In this document: piece after piece, positions 19,929 to 34,266 of the stretch
Layout: each line of letters begins with the position of its first letter
Numbering within the stretch: position 1 is the first letter of the stretch
Assembly: GCA_010909165.1 (NCBI GenBank)
Contig: MU008195.1
Location: forward strand, 518,663-582,662
From: Anthoceros angustus
Lineage: Eukaryota; Streptophyta; Anthocerotopsida; Anthocerotales; Anthocerotaceae
DNA: 64,000 bases
Direction: 5' to 3'
Position numbers and translations under genes: made by a program
Notes under the pieces: generated by a model
Databases searched by the model: none
What the model was told of the DNA's origin: nothing
Seen by the model: the letters and a program-made list of their open reading frames with translations, nothing else

Positions 19929-22221
19929 ATACGCGGACACCTTCATAAATCCTCATGACAGGGTCGGTTCCACTACTCCTGATGCCAATTTGAAACACCC
20001 ATGTGTAGCACTGGTGGCCCTGTCGTTACTGCGAGCTAGGATACAAACGAGTGAAGCCGCAATGTTGTGGGATGGGATTCCGTTGCCCTAAGGCGTTCGC
20101 GGACTGCTGGCCAAATAGACAGCATGTAGTTTAGCCCCTTCCAACTCGCTAGTCGTTCGGGGCCTATGGGAATTTCTTAGAACGTACTAATAGGTTTGCA
20201 GTCAAGGATCGGGAAGGCCTCCTCCATAAGCGAGGCGGAGGATGAACACTCATTGCGGGCTTGAGGGCTCATAGTGGCATAGTTGTCATGTGTGCATGGA
20301 CTCAAGAAGGAGGAGTGCACTCCCGTCGAGACATGATCGGGGCAAGTTAAGCACGCAATAACTCAAGAATTCAACGAGGTCCTCAATAATCGAGTGAAAA
20401 TATGTGTAGCTTAGTAGGGTAATTTTCAGATTTATTCGATTAAAAGATCCTAGAAAAGCCCGTCAATTAGGGGTCAACGCTTTGACATGGGTGATATACT
20501 TCTTGTGGTCCTCCCTTCAAGGAGTGGCATGCACTTCATGGGTGATATACTTCTTGTGGTCCTCCCTTCAAGGAGTGGCATGCACTTGGTTCACCGGAAC
20601 TCCACAGTCTTGAAAGCGTCCTTGGGACGGATCGTGGTGGGTGGCATCCATTCCTAGCTCCATGGCCTGGATTATAAATCATGCCCTTATGCGCCGCTTG
20701 TTAGTGCCCTACGGCCTACTCCATATCAAACATTAAACTTCGGTCGGGACTTGATGTACACTTTGAAATATCAATACCAAATTCTTTGCACTTTGAAATA
20801 TCTATGTAAAGTCTCCAAATTCTCTACACTTTGAAATATCTACATATAAAGTCTCCAAATTCTCTAACAAGATAAGCGTATGATCTTCATACATGACATG
20901 TTTATCCATAAGGATGGAGCAAAAGGAAAAGCTTTTAGTAGATAACTTCACTTTCACCTTCCCATATGTACTACTAACCGTGCCATTCACAAAATGATGA
21001 CTGAAGCAAGGCATTTTTGACCACGTCCAGTGATCCCTCTTTTTCGAGACGGTCTCGTTAAGTGCCGATCTAAAATAGGACCCAAGGACCACCTTTGGTC
21101 AATGAGCAGACTATACTAGACTTATGCCCGATGAATAGATGTTGATGCATTAGACATAAATTTCTTGATTCTATATGTTTCATTGAATATTTTAATATTA
21201 CTATGTCCTCTTCCAAGCTTTGTAGCGAAAGTGGTATCAAAAGCAAAGTAAAATGATTCTTATCTATTTACAAAAAGGAAAATGATATGAGAAGCAAAGA
21301 CAAAAGATGGGAACGTGAGGATGTCACTCCATGAAGTCCAATGATGCCACCAATGGGTAAATGAAGTAATACGTTTCTCAAATTTTTGGGCGAGCCATGA
21401 AGTCACATAATACCACGAATGGGTAAATGAAGTAATACATTTTCTCAATCGCTTGGGCTGAAGCTACGTGAGGATTGTGTCTTAAGGGTTAAGTAAGTGT
21501 CTTTTCTTCTTCTTCTCGTTCGTATCAAAAGGTTGAGGTATTGGTTTTAATATTTTCTTCCGACATTGAGCCACTACGTAGCATTGGGAGGCAAGTGGGA
21601 AGATCTTCCGTTAAAGTCTCACTATCTTGAGCCATCATTTAATGGTAACTATCTCTCTGGTTACGCTTGAAATTCTTTGCTTAAAACATTTGATGGTGAC
21701 TTCATCGTCCTCGCCTTAGAAATATCTCGCTATCTTGAGCCAATCTTCGCCTATCTTAGACCATTTGATGGTAACTTGGTTGCCTTGAAATTCTTTGCTT
21801 AAACTATTGGATGGTGACTCCATTGCCCTCACCTTGGAAATATTTTTATGGTCCCTTTACGATCTTGCTTATACGTGACTATAAAGCATTATTCTACAAG
21901 GATGCACATCGATTGCAATAATTATCTTATCGATTTACAACATATCCTCTTTTGTTTTAATAAATTTAAGGCTTTATAAAATAAAAGTTACAAACGTGCC
22001 CAACACGTCCTTACTCGGTCTCTCAAGAGAATGTCCTTACAGCATTACTTAGATCGAATGGCGGAAGAACCCAAGAGGCTCCAAGCTTTGATCGCATCTA
22101 GACATTACTTGACTAATTTGTATTATCCATGGCCACGGAGAGGCTCCAAGCTTCGATCGGATCTAGATGTTAATGGACTAATTTATCGTATCCATGGCCA
22201 TGGCATGCACTCTATCAAGAA

Positions 22222-22410
22222 GCGTCTTCTCCACGTGACAACTAGAGTCGAAGTGTCTTCTCCACAATGACGACTAGAGTCGAAGTGTCTTCTCCATGAC
22301 GGTGGAATCGGATCATCTTCTCCACAACGTGGAATCGAGGCTGTCTTCTCCACATCGAATGAAGTGCCTTCTCCACATACGGTGGAATCGGAAGTGTCTT
22401 CTCCATAGCA
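22222..22410. repeat. 'gtcttctccac' minisatellite, about 30-bp unit, unit 1
   Basis: The word GAAGTGTCTTCTCCAC recurs about every 25-36 bases with variable spacers such as 'actagagtc' and 'ggtggaatc'. On the minus strand it reads VEKTLRF or WRRHFDS peptides depending on frame. Homologous arrays occur at about 26325-26505, 30430-30605, 35650-35820, 41095-41295, 45425-45600, 46535-46705 and 55120-55300. Confidence 0.85.
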
Positions 22411-23743
22411 AGCTGGAATTAATATTGCTACGAAATATATAGGACTTATTTGTTGTATCCATGGCCACACCTGCGGGACTCGGGACTCTAGAGCCGGTAG
22501 AGAGGCAAGGAAGTATACAGTTTCATGGCATAGCTTGTGGAATGGTTTCATGGGGGCATTCGATTCAAGATTTCATTATTCCTAGTCCAAGAGTTATAAT
22601 GGGCATATATCGTCCCTTTCCATGCATGCTTGCTTGTATGTGACCACGAAACATTATTCTACGTGGATACACAAATTCTTCATATGTGACTTCCTTTTCA
22701 AAGGTGATAATGTCTTGAACTTTTGGGAGATTTGACCATACATAAAGCTCATTGAGACTTTCAACCATATCTTTGACTCTATCTTCGTCAACTAAAACTT
22801 TATTACTAATTAGCATCTCATCATGGTAGGGTCTAAAGTTGACTTCATAGAGGCAATAGAGAACAATGGATGTCACAAGATGTGGAAGTGATAATAATAT
22901 TTGATAAGCCATGATTTACGTATTTGGATCTCCATTCATAAATCCCCATATGTTAATGTGCAAAGTGTGAGTTTTTGGAACATACTTCCAATTTTGCCAT
23001 GCTTGACATTACTCATATACTTCATAATAATTTGTTCTTGTAAGTCAAGTGGAAGATTACAAATGATTCAAAAGACCCATAACTTTGTCTTGGATTGGCT
23101 TTTGTCCTCGTAAGTCAAATGAAAGATAAAGAATAAGACTTTATCTTGGATTATTATGATTCGCGATCAACCAAATAAGCTCTATGAAAGGTTGGAATTA
23201 TAGCCTTGAAGAGTGCATAACATCTATAGGTAATCACACGATTACTTTTGAATACGATAATTAGCGAACCCATATACCACATATATAGCCTCTCTTTTTC
23301 GATAAACTCTGCGCTTTGTAAAATAAATAGTTACAAATGTGCCGAGCAAGTCCTATCTCGGTGTCTCAAGTCAACGTCCTCACGAGGATTCCTCAAAATC
23401 GAAGATGAGGAAGAACCGGAGATGTTCCAAGCTCCGATCGGATTTGGGCATTTGGACCGATTTGTAGTGTCCACAGCCACGGCACCACTCCACAGATAGC
23501 CTCAGCATGGATCACCTCCAACTCCCTCTTGGCGAATGTCTCGGGGTCCGCGGATAGGCATCGCGATCGTAGTCGCCAGGAATTCTCCTTCGTATGATGG
23601 AGTGTTGGCGGAGAAGGGCCTAGCCACTTGGGATGGTCGAGGCCATACGGATGCAGCAAGAAGGAGTTCTGATTGCAGTTAGCAAGATCCGGAAGAATTT
23701 TGAACACTTCTCCGGTTTCACTCCGACTTATGAACACACGTGT

Positions 23744-26700
23744 GGGCGTGGAGATACTAGTAAGCTGCAGCCCCAAATTATCAATTGCATCTAATTTGTG
23801 AAGAGGCAAAAGAAACATTGTTCCTTGGGTCTCCAACCTATTTTCTACTCAAAATCTTAACTTGGGTGCGGTAGAAACTTGTTGGTTTTGTTGCGCGATG
23901 GTTTGGATGACCTTGCCAATGGCTAGTAAGACCCTTGAAGCCCAATTTGAGCTTGTGTTGCAGCAAAAGGTGACCTTGGATTTTTCTGCTGCAAGGTGAC
24001 CTTGGATTTTCTTTGCTTTATGACCAGGTGACCTTGGATTTTGCCATCGTGGACACCTTCATAAATCCTCATGACGTCGGTTCCACTACTCCCGATGCCA
24101 ATTTGAAACACCCATGTGTAGCGGTGGCCTGGTTACAGAACTAGGATACAAGCAGTGAAGCCGCAATGTTGTGGGATGGGATTCCGTTGCCCTAAGGCGT
24201 TCGGTGCTGGCCAAATAGACAGATGTAGTTTAGCCCTTCCAACTCGCTAGTCGTTCGGGCCTTTGGGAATTTCTTAGAACGTACTAATAGGTTTGCGGTC
24301 AAGGATCGGAAGGCCTCCTCCATAAGCGAGGCGTGAGGATGAACACTCATTGCGGGCTTGAGGGGTCATAGTGGCATAGTTGTCATGTGTGCATGGACTC
24401 AAGAAGGAGGAGTGCACTCCGTCTGAGACATGATCGGGGCAAGTTAAGCCGCAATAACTCAAGAATTCAACGAGGTCCTCAATAATCGAGTGAAAATATG
24501 TGTAGCTTAGTAGGGTAATTTTCAGATTTATTCGATTAAAAGATCCTAGAAAAAGCCCGTCAATTAGGGGTCAACGCTTTGACATGGGTGATATACTTCT
24601 TGTGGTCCTCCCTTCAAGGAGTGGCATGTAGACTTCATGGGTGATATACTTCTTGTGGTCCTCCCTTCAAGGAGTGGCATGCAGACTTGGTTCACTGGAA
24701 CTCCACAGTCTTGAAAGCGTCCTTGGGACGGATCAGTACTCGGGTGGGTGGCATCCATTCCTAGCTCCATGGCCCTGTGGATTATAAATCATGCCCTTAT
24801 CGCCTTGTTTGAGTGCCTACGGGCCTACTCCATATCAAACATTAAACTTCCGGTCACGGGACTTGATGTACACTTTGAAATATCAATACCAAATTCTTTG
24901 CACTTTGAAATATCTATGTAAAGTCTCCAAATTCTCTACACTTTGAAATATCTACATATAAAGTCTCCAAATTCTCTAACAAGATAAGCTTCGTATGATC
25001 TTCATACATGACATGTTTATCCATAAGGATGGAGCAAAAGGAAAAGCTTTTAGTAGATAACTTCACTTTCACCTTCCCATATGTACTACTCAGGTGCCAT
25101 TCACAAATATGATACGAAGCAAGGCATTTTTGACCACGTCGCCCAGTCCGCCTCTTTTTGGGACAGACGGTCTCGTTAAGTGCCGATCTAAAATAGGACC
25201 CAAGGACCACCGGTCAATGAGCAGGACTATACTAGACTTATGCCCGATGAATAGATGTTGATGCATTAGACATAAATTTCTTGATTCTATATGTTTCATT
25301 GAATATTTTAATATTACTATGTCCTCTTCCAAGCTTTGTAGCGAAAGTGGTATCAAAAGCAAAGTAAAATGATTCTTATCTATTTACAAAAAGGAAAATG
25401 ATATGAGAAGCAAAGACAAAAGATGGGAAGGTGAGAGATGTCACTCCATGAAGTCCAATGATGCCACCAATGGGTAAATGAAATGTCGTTTCTCAAATTT
25501 TTGGGCGAGCCATGAAGTCACATAATACCACGAATGGGTAAATGAAGTAATACATTTTCTCAATCGCTTGGATAAGCTACGTAGGATTGTGTCTTAAGGG
25601 TTAAGTAAGTGTCTTTTCTTCTTCTTCGTTACGTATCAAAGGTTGAGGTATTGGTTTTAATATTTTCTTCCCAAGATTGAGCCACTACGTAGCATTGGGA
25701 GTCAAGTGGGAAGATCTTCCGTTAAAGTCTCACTATCTTGAGCCATCATTTAATGGTAACTATCTGCGGTTCCTTGAAATTCTTTGCTTAAAACATTTGA
25801 TGGTGACTTCATCGTCCTCTTAGAAATATCTCGCTATCTTGAGCCAATCTTCGCCTATCTTAGACCATTTGATGGTAACTCTGTTTCGCCTTGAAATTCT
25901 TTGCTTAAACTATTGGATGGTGACTCCATTGCCCTCACCTTGGAAATATTTTTATGGTCCCTTTACGATCTTGCTTATACGTGACTATAAAGCATTATTC
26001 TACAAGGATGCACATCGATTGCAATAATTATCTTATCGATTTACAACATATCCTCTTTTGTTTTTAATAAATTTAAGGCTTTATAAAATAAAAGTTACAA
26101 ACGTGCCCAACACGTCCTTACTCGGTCTCTCAAGAGAATGTCCTTACAGATTACTTAGATCGAATGGCGGAAGAACCCAAGAGGCTCCAAGCTTTGATCG
26201 CATCTAGACATTACTTGACTAATTTGTCGTATCCATGGCCACGGTAGAGGCTCCAAGCTTTGATCGCATCTAGACATTACTTGACTAATTTATCGTATCC
26301 ATGGCCATGGCATGCACTCTATCAAGAAGCGTCTTCTCCACATGACAACTAGAGTCGAAGTGTCTTCTCCACAATGACGAGTCGAAGTGTCTTCTCCACG
26401 GTGACTGGAATCGAGGATCTTCTCCACAGCAATTTGGAATCGAAGTGTCTTCTCCACATAGAATCGGTGCACATATTGGAATCGAAGTGTCTTCTCCATA
26501 GCAAGTGGAATTAATATTGCTCTGAAATATATAGGACTTATTTGTTGTATCCATGGCCACGACACACGCTGCGCCAGACTCGGGACTCTAGAGCCGGCTA
26601 GAGAGGCAAGGAAGTATGTTTCATGGCATAGCTTGTGGAATGGTTTCATGGGGGCATTCGATTCAAGATTTCATTATTCCTAGTCCAAGAGTTATAATGG

Positions 26701-27843
26701 GCATATATCGTCCCTTTCCATGCATGCTTGCTTGTATGTGACCACGAAACATTATTCTACTGGATACACAAATTCTTCATATGTGACTTCCTTTTCAAAG
26801 GTGATAATGTCTTGAACTTTTGGGAGATTTGACCATACATAAAGCTCATTGAGACTTTCAACCATATCTTTGACTCTATCTTCGTCAACTAAAACTTTAT
26901 TACTAATTAGCATCTCATCATGGTAGGGTCTAAAGTTGACTTCATAGAGGCAATAGAGAACAATGGATGTCACAAGATGTGGAAGTGATAATAATATTTG
27001 ATAAGCCATGATTTACGTATTTGGATCTCCATTCATAAATCCCCATATGTTAATGTGCAAAGTGTGAGTTTTGGAACATACTTCCAATTTTGCCATGCTT
27101 GACATTACTCATATACTTCATAATAATTTGTTCTTGTAAGTCAAGTGGAAGATTACAAGCAGTTCAAAAGACCCATAACTTTGTCTTGGATTGGCTTTTG
27201 TCCTCGTAAGTCAAATGAAAGATAAAGAATAAGACTTTATCTTGGATTATTATGATTACGATCAACCAAATAAGCTCTATGAAAGGTTGGAATTATAGCC
27301 TTGAAGAGTGCATAACATCTATAGGTAATCACACGATTACTTTTGAATACGATAATTAGCGAACCCATATACCACATATATAGCCTCTCTTTTTCGATAA
27401 ACTCTGCGCTTTGTAAAATAAATAGTTACAAATGTGCCGAGCAAGTCCTATCTCGGTGTCTCAAGTCAACGTCCACGAGGATTCCTCAAATCGAAGATGA
27501 GGAAGAACGAGATGTTCCAAGCTCCGATCGGATTTGGGCATTTACGATTTATAATGTCCACGCACGCATGCTGTCACTCCACAAAGATAGCCCGCATGGA
27601 TCACCTCCAACTCCTGTTCTTGGCGAATGTCTCGGGTCCGCGGATAGGCCGGGCAGCCGCGATCGTGTCGCCGAATTCTCCTTCGTATGATGGAGTGTTG
27701 GCGGAGAAGGGCCTAGCCACTTGGGATGGTCAGGCCATACCGGATGCAGCAAGAAGGAGTTCTACATGCAGATTAGCAAGATCCGGAAGAATTTTGAACA
27801 CTTCTCCGGTTTCCTCCGACTTATGAACACAACGGTGAAATTT
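23744..27843. repeat. 4.1-kb tandem array, unit 2
   Basis: Same order of blocks as unit 1 over 4100 bp, head to tail with it. AT-rich blocks are almost identical to unit 1. Differences are mostly 1-6 base indels. Confidence 0.9.
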
Positions 27844-30800
27844 GGGCGTGGAGATACTAGTAAGCAGCCCCAAATTATCAATTGCATCTAATTTGTGAAG
27901 AGGCAAAAGAAACATTGTTCCTTGGGTCTCCAACCTATTTTCTCAAAATCTTAACTTGGGTGCGGTAGAAACTTGTTGGTTTTGTTGCGGCGATGGTTTG
28001 GATGACCTTGCCAATGGCTAGTAAGACCCTTGAAGCCCAATTTGAGCTTGTGTTGCAGCAAAGGTGACCTTGGATTTTTCTTTGCGCTGGTGACCTTGGA
28101 TTTTGCTGCAGCCAAGGTGACCTTGGATTTTGCTGATGTTGCCACGCGGACACCTTCATAAATCCTCATGGCGAGTCGGTTCCACTACTCCGATGCCAAT
28201 TTGAAACACCCATGTGTAGCCTGGTGGCCACTGTTACACTGCGAACTAGGATACAAACGCAGTGAAGCCGCAATGTTGTGGGATGGGATTCCATTGCCCT
28301 AAGGCGTTCGCGGGCGCGCCAAATAGACAGATGTAGTTTAGCCCTTCCAACTCGCTAGTCGTTCGCCTTTGGGAATTTCTTAGAACGTACTAATAGGTTT
28401 GCGAGTCAAGGATCGGGAAGGCCTCCTCCATAAGCGAGGCTGAGGATGAACACTCATTGCGGGCTTGAGGCGGTCATAGTGGCATAGTTGTCATGTGTGC
28501 ATGGACTCAAGAAGGGAGGAGTGCACTCCCGTCGAGACATGATCGGGGCAAGTTAAGCACGCAATAACTCAAGAATTCAACGAGGTCCTCAATAATCGAG
28601 TGAAAATATGTGTAGCTTAGTAGGGTAATTTTCAGATTTATTCGATTAAAAGATCCTAGAAAAAGCCCGTCAATTAGGGGTCAACGCTTTGACATGGGTG
28701 ATATACTTCTTGTGGTCCTCCCTTCAAGGAGTGGCATGCACACTTCATGGGTGATATACTTCTTGTGGTCCTCCTTCAAGGAGTGGCATGCACTTGGTTC
28801 TGGAACTCCACAGTCTTGAAAGCGTCCTTGGGACGGATCGATTACTCGGTGGGTGGCATCCATTCCTAGCTCCATGGCCCTTGGATTATAAATCATGCCC
28901 TTATGCGCGCTTGTTAGTGGTTCTGCCTACTCCATATCAAACATTAAACTTCCGGTGCGGGACTTGATGTACACTTTGAAATATCAATACCAAATTCTTT
29001 GCACTTTGAAATATCTATGTAAAGTCTCCAAATCTCTACACTTTGAAATATCTACATATAAAGTCTCCAAATTCTAACAAGATAAGCTTCAGATGATCTT
29101 CATACATGACATGTTTATCCATAAGGATGGAGCAAAAGGAAAAGCTTTTAGTAGATAACTTCACTTTCACCTTCCCATATGTACTACTAATGCCATTCAC
29201 AAATATGATACAAGGCATTTTTGACCACGTCAGCCCAGATCCTGCCCTCTTTTTAGACGGGCGGTCTCGTTAAGTGCCGATCTAAAATAGGACCCAAGGA
29301 CCTGGTCAATGAGCAGACTATACTAGACTTATGCCCGATGAATAGATGTTGATGCATTAGACATAAATTTCTTGATTCTATATGTTTCATTGAATATTTT
29401 AATATTACTATGTCCTCTTCCAAGCTTTGTAGCGAAAGTGGTATCAAAAGCAAAGTAAAATGATTCTTATCTATTTACAAAAAGGAAAATGATATGAGAA
29501 GCAAAGACAAAAGATGGGAAGCAGTGAGGATGTCACTCCATGAAGTCCAATGATGCCACCAATGGGTAAATGAAGTAATACGTTTCTCAAATTTTTGGAG
29601 TGAGCCATGAAGTCACATAATACCACGAATGGGTAAATGAAGTAATACATTTTCTCAATCGCTTGGAGACTGAAGCTACGTAGGATTGTGTCTTAAGGGT
29701 TAAGTAAGTGTCTTTTCTTCTTCTTCTACGTTACGTATCAAAAGGTTGAGGTATTGGTTTTTATATTTTCTTCCCAGCATTGAGCCACTACGTAGCATTG
29801 GGAGACTGTCAAGTGGGAAGATCTTCGTTAAAGTCTCACTATCTTGAGCCATCATTTAATGGTAACTATCTCTGAGTTCTGAAATTCTTTGCTTAAAACA
29901 TTTGATGGTGACTTCATCGTCCTCGCCTTAGAAATATCTCGCTATCTTGAGCCAATCTTCGCCTATCTTAGACCATTTGATGGTAACTCTGGTCCTTGAA
30001 ATTCTTTGCTTAAACTATTGGATGGTGACTCCATTGCCCTCACCTTGGAAATATTTTTATGGTCCCTTTACGATCTTGCTTATACGTGACTACAAAGCAT
30101 TATTCTACAAGGATGCACATCGATTGCAATAATTATCTTATCGATTTACAACATATCCTCTTTTGTTTTTAATAAATTTAAGGCTTTATAAAATAAAAGT
30201 TACAAACGTGCCCAACACGTCCTTACTCGGTCTCTCAAGAGAATGTCCTTACAAGACTTAGATCGAATGGCCGGAAGAACCCAAGAGGCTCCAAGCTTTG
30301 ATCGCATCTAGACATTACTTGACTAATTTGTCGTATCCATGGCCACGGTAGAGGCTCCAAGCTTGATCGGATCTAGATGTTAATGGACTAATTTATCGTA
30401 TCCATGGCCATGGCATGCACTCTATCAAGAAGCGTCTTCTCCACAATGACGACTAGAGTCGTGAACTAGAGTCGAAGTGTCTTCTCCATAGCAAATTGGA
30501 ATCGAGAAGTGTCTTCTCCATGTCAGGAATCGAAGTGCCTTCTCCACAATAATGAATCGAAGTGTCTTCTCCACATACGATGGAGAATCGGAAGTGTCTT
30601 CTCCATAGCAAGCACCGAATTAATATTGCTACGAAATATATAGGACTTATTTGTTGTATCCATGGCCACAACACGACACCGCTGGACTCGGGACTCTAGA
30701 GCCAGGCTAGAGAGAGGCAAGGAAGTATCTGAGTTTCATGGCATAGCTTGTGGAATGGTTTCATGGGGGCATTCGATTCAAGATTTCATTATTCCTAGTC

Positions 30801-31957
30801 CAAGAGTTATAATGGGCATATATCGTCCCTTTCCATGCATGCTTGCTTGTATGTGACCACGAAACATTATTCTACGGATACACAAATTCTTCATATGTGA
30901 CTTCCTTTTCAAAGGTGATGATGTCTTGAACTTTTGGGAGATTTGACCATACATAAAGCTCATTGAGACTTTCAACCATATCTTTGACTCTATCTTCGTC
31001 AACTAAAACTTTATTACTAATTAGCATCTCATCATGGTAGGGTCTAAAGTTGACTTCATAGAGGCAATACATTACAATGGATGTCACAAGATGTGGAAGT
31101 GATAATAATATTTGATAAGCCATGATTTCTGTATTTGGATCTCCATTCATAAATCCCCATATGTTAATGTGCAAAGTGTGAGTTTTTGGAACATACTTCC
31201 AATTTTGCCATGCTTCGACATTACTCATATACTTCATAATAATTTGTTCTTGTAAGTCAAGTGGAAGATTACAAACAGATTCAAAAAGACCCATAACTTT
31301 GTCTTGGATTGGCTTTTGTCCTCGTAAGTCAAATGAAAGATAAAGAATAAGACTTTATCTTGGATTATTATGATTCGCCGATCAACCAAATAAGCTCTAT
31401 GAAAGGTTGGAATTATAGCCTTGAAGAGTGCAGAACATCTAGAGGTAATCACACGATTACTTTTCAATACGATAATTAGCGAACCCATATACCACATATA
31501 TAGCCTCTCTTTTTCGATAAACTCTGCGCTTTGTAAAATAAATAGTTACAAATGTGCCGAGCAAGTCCTATCTCGGTGTCTCAAGTCAACGCCCCACGAG
31601 ATTCCTCAAATCGAAGATGAGGAAGAACCGAGAGATGTTCCAAGCTCCGATCGGATTTGGGCATTTTACGGACCGATTTGTAGTGTCCTCACACGCACAT
31701 ACTCCACAGCCTAGCCAGCAGTATGGATCACCTCCAACTCCTGTTCTTGGCGAATGTCTCGGGTCCGCGGATAGGCCCGGTCAGGCGATCGTAGTCGCCG
31801 GAATTCTCCTTCAAGTATGATGGAGTGTTGGCGGAGAAGGGCCTAGCCACTTGGGATGGTCGGGGCCATACCGGATGCGAAGAAGGAGTTCTGGGTGCGG
31901 ATTAGCAAGATCCGGAAGAATTTTGAACACTTCTCCGCCACTCCTTATGAACACAAT
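27844..31957. repeat. 4.1-kb tandem array, unit 3
   Basis: Complete unit of 4114 bp with the same block order. It contains the longest uninterrupted version of antisense frame A (30872-31294). Confidence 0.9.
30872..31294 (-). other. Conserved antisense frame A of the array unit (140 aa)
   Basis: The minus-strand frame starts MGLFESVCNLPLDLQEQIIM and ends EEFVYP; in other units it can continue through RIMFRGHIQASMHGKGRYMP. Partial versions lie in units 1 (22565-22912), 2 (26752-27009), 4 (35905-36168), 5 (41615-41999) and the last unit (55456-55966). The amino-acid text looks natural (mixed charged and hydrophobic, F-box-like LPLDLQEQI opening), but I do not recognise a family. Because the copies are nearly identical at DNA level, conservation is not evidence of selection. 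It may be a captured gene fragment or the coding relic of the element that founded the array. Confidence 0.35.
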
Positions 31958-32788
31958 GGGCGTGGAGATACTAGTAAGCTGCAGCCCCAAATTATCAATT
32001 GCATCTAATTTGTGAAGAGGCAAAAGAAACATTGTTCCTTGGGTCTCCAACCTATTTTCTGCTCAAAATCTTAACTTGGGTGCGGTAGAAACTTGTTGGT
32101 TTTGTTGCGGCGGTGGTTTGGATGACCTTGCCAATGGCTAGTAAGACCCTTGAAGCCCAATTTGAGCTTGTGTTGCAGCAAAGGTGACCTTGGATTTTGC
32201 TTTGCAGCCAAGGTGACCTTGGATTTTGTTGCTGCAGCCAAGGTGACCTTGGATTTTGCTGATGTTGCCATACGCGGATTTTCTTCATAAATCCTCATGA
32301 CGTCCGGTTCCACTACTCCCGATGCCAATTTGAAACACCCATGTGTAGCACTGGTGGCCACTGTTACACTGCGAACTAGGATACAAACGAGTGAAGCCGC
32401 AATGTTGTGGGATGGGATTCCATTGCCCTAAGGCGTTCGCGGACTGCTGGCCAAATAGACAGCATGTAGTTTAGCCCCTTCCAGCTCGGTAGTCGTTCAG
32501 GCCTTTGGGAATTTCTTAGAACGTACTAATAGGTTTGCAGGTCAAGGATCGGGAAGGCCTCCTCCATAAGCGAGGCAGCGAGGATGAACACTCATTGCGG
32601 GCTTGAGGGGCGGTCATAGTGGCATAGTTGTCATGTGTGCATGGACTCAAGAAGGAGGAGTGCACTCCCGTCTGAGACATGATCGGGCAAGTTAAGCGCA
32701 ATAACTCAAGAATTCAACGAGGTCCTCAATAATCAGTGAAAATATGTGTAGCTTAGTAGGGTAATTTTCAGATTTATTCGATTAAAAG

Positions 32789-33255
32789 ATCCTAGAATTG
32801 CTATCTTTGCATGCATTCTTTTATGCTAACATTTCTCTTCTAACAATGCTTTTATGCACTAATTCTTTGTTCTTCCTCCATGGATTTGTGTTCCCTTAGA
32901 AGGAGAAGGCATAGAGTTAAGAAGAGAAGTAGTCCTGCAAGACAACAAGAACAAATTAGGAGCCCAACACATAGAAGCAATAGAAGACAAGCTATAGAGG
33001 GAGAGATAGTAGAAACCTCCTCTTGTATAGCAAACTTCATTGCATCTATTTTAATTTCTAAACCGGATCAAGGGAAGTTTATCAAGCTAGCTAGGCGTGA
33101 TTTGCTAGAAGTTTTAGTCCAATTCACGTCAAGGCATTAGAATTAGCTCCAACATATCCCAATTTGAATGGGGTATTAGTACTCCTTTATCTTCTAGTCG
33201 CAAGACAAAAATAGCATAGAAACTCTTAGATTTCAAGAAATTGATAGTCAATTAG
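32789..33255 (+). mobile_element. Copia fragment: leader and start of gag
   Basis: Sequence from 'attgctatctttgcatgc' to 'gatagtcaattag' is copia internal DNA, nearly identical to 34275-34750. An 86-codon basic frame starts at ATG 32880 (LCSLRRRRHRVKKRSSPARQ), the probable gag N terminus. The left junction lies on ATCCTAGAA and the right on GTCAATTAG, words present in both array and copia. Confidence 0.75.
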
Positions 33256-34266
33256 GGGTCAACGCTGACATGGGTGATATACTTCTTGTGGTCCTCCCTT
33301 CAAGGAGTGGCATGCAGACTTCATGGGTGATATACTTCTTGTGGTCCTCCCTTCAAGGAGTGGCATGCACTTGGTTCACTGGAACTCCGTCTTGAAAGCG
33401 TCCTTGGGACGGATCGGTGCTCGGGTGGGTGGCATCCATTCCTAGCTCCATGGCCCCTGTGGATTATAAATCATGCCCTTATGTCTGCCGCCATTGTTAG
33501 GTCACGGGCCTACTCCATATCAAACATTAAACTTCCAAAGCGGGACTTGATGTACACTTTGAAATATCAATACCAAATTCTTTGCACTTTGAAATATCTA
33601 TGTAAAGTCTCCAAATTCTCTACACTTTGAAATATCTACATATAAAGTCTCCAAATTCTCTAACAAGATAAGCTTCAGATGATCTTCATACATGACATGT
33701 TTATCCATAAGGATGGAGCAAAAGGAAAAGCTTTTAGTAGATAACTTCACTTTCACCTTCCCATATGTACTACTACCGTGCCATTCACAAATATGATACG
33801 AAGCAAGGCATTTTTGACCACGTCGAGCCCAGTCTGCCCTCTTTTCGGGGCAGACGGTCTCGTTAAGTGCCGATCTAAAATAGGACCCAAGGACCACCGG
33901 TCAATGAGCAGACTATACTAGACTTATGCCCGATGAATAGATGTTGATGCATTAGACATAAATTTCTTGATTCTATATGTTTCATTGAATATTTTAATAT
34001 TACTATGTCCTCTTCCAAGCTTTGTAGCGAAAGTGGTATCAAAAGCAAAGTAAAATGATTCTTATCTATTTACAAAAAGGAAAATGATATGAGAAGCAAA
34101 GACAAAAGATGGGACGATGAGGGATGTCACTCCATGAAGTCCAATGATGCCACCAATGGGTAAATGAAGTCGTTTCTCAAATTTTTGGGCGGAGCCATGA
34201 AGTCACATAATACCACGAATGGGTAAATGAAGTAATACATTTTCTCAATCGCTTGGAGGAAACTCA

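Larger units (their letters stand above)
19613..23743. repeat. 4.1-kb tandem array, unit 1
   Basis: The unit starts GGGCGTSGAGATACTAGTAAG and ends in 'ctccgactta tgaacac'. Order inside: a 30-bp palindromic minisatellite (19831-19928), a GC-moderate block to 20455, a 57-bp doublet ('catgggtgatatacttcttgtgg', 20488-20590), antisense frame B (about 20800-21240), a 'gccatgaagtcacataatacc' block, a ~170-bp doublet ('ctatcttgagcca', 21630-21860), a ~65-bp doublet ending 'tatccatggcca' (22060-22200), a 'gtcttctccac' minisatellite (22222-22410) and antisense frame A (about 22560-23080). No transposon terminal structure or known protein was recognised in the unit. Confidence 0.9.

Noticed and set aside
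22222-22410. Repeat protein encoded by the 'gtcttctccac' minisatellite
   Set aside because: Frames differ between units and are interrupted. Spacer lengths are not multiples of three.
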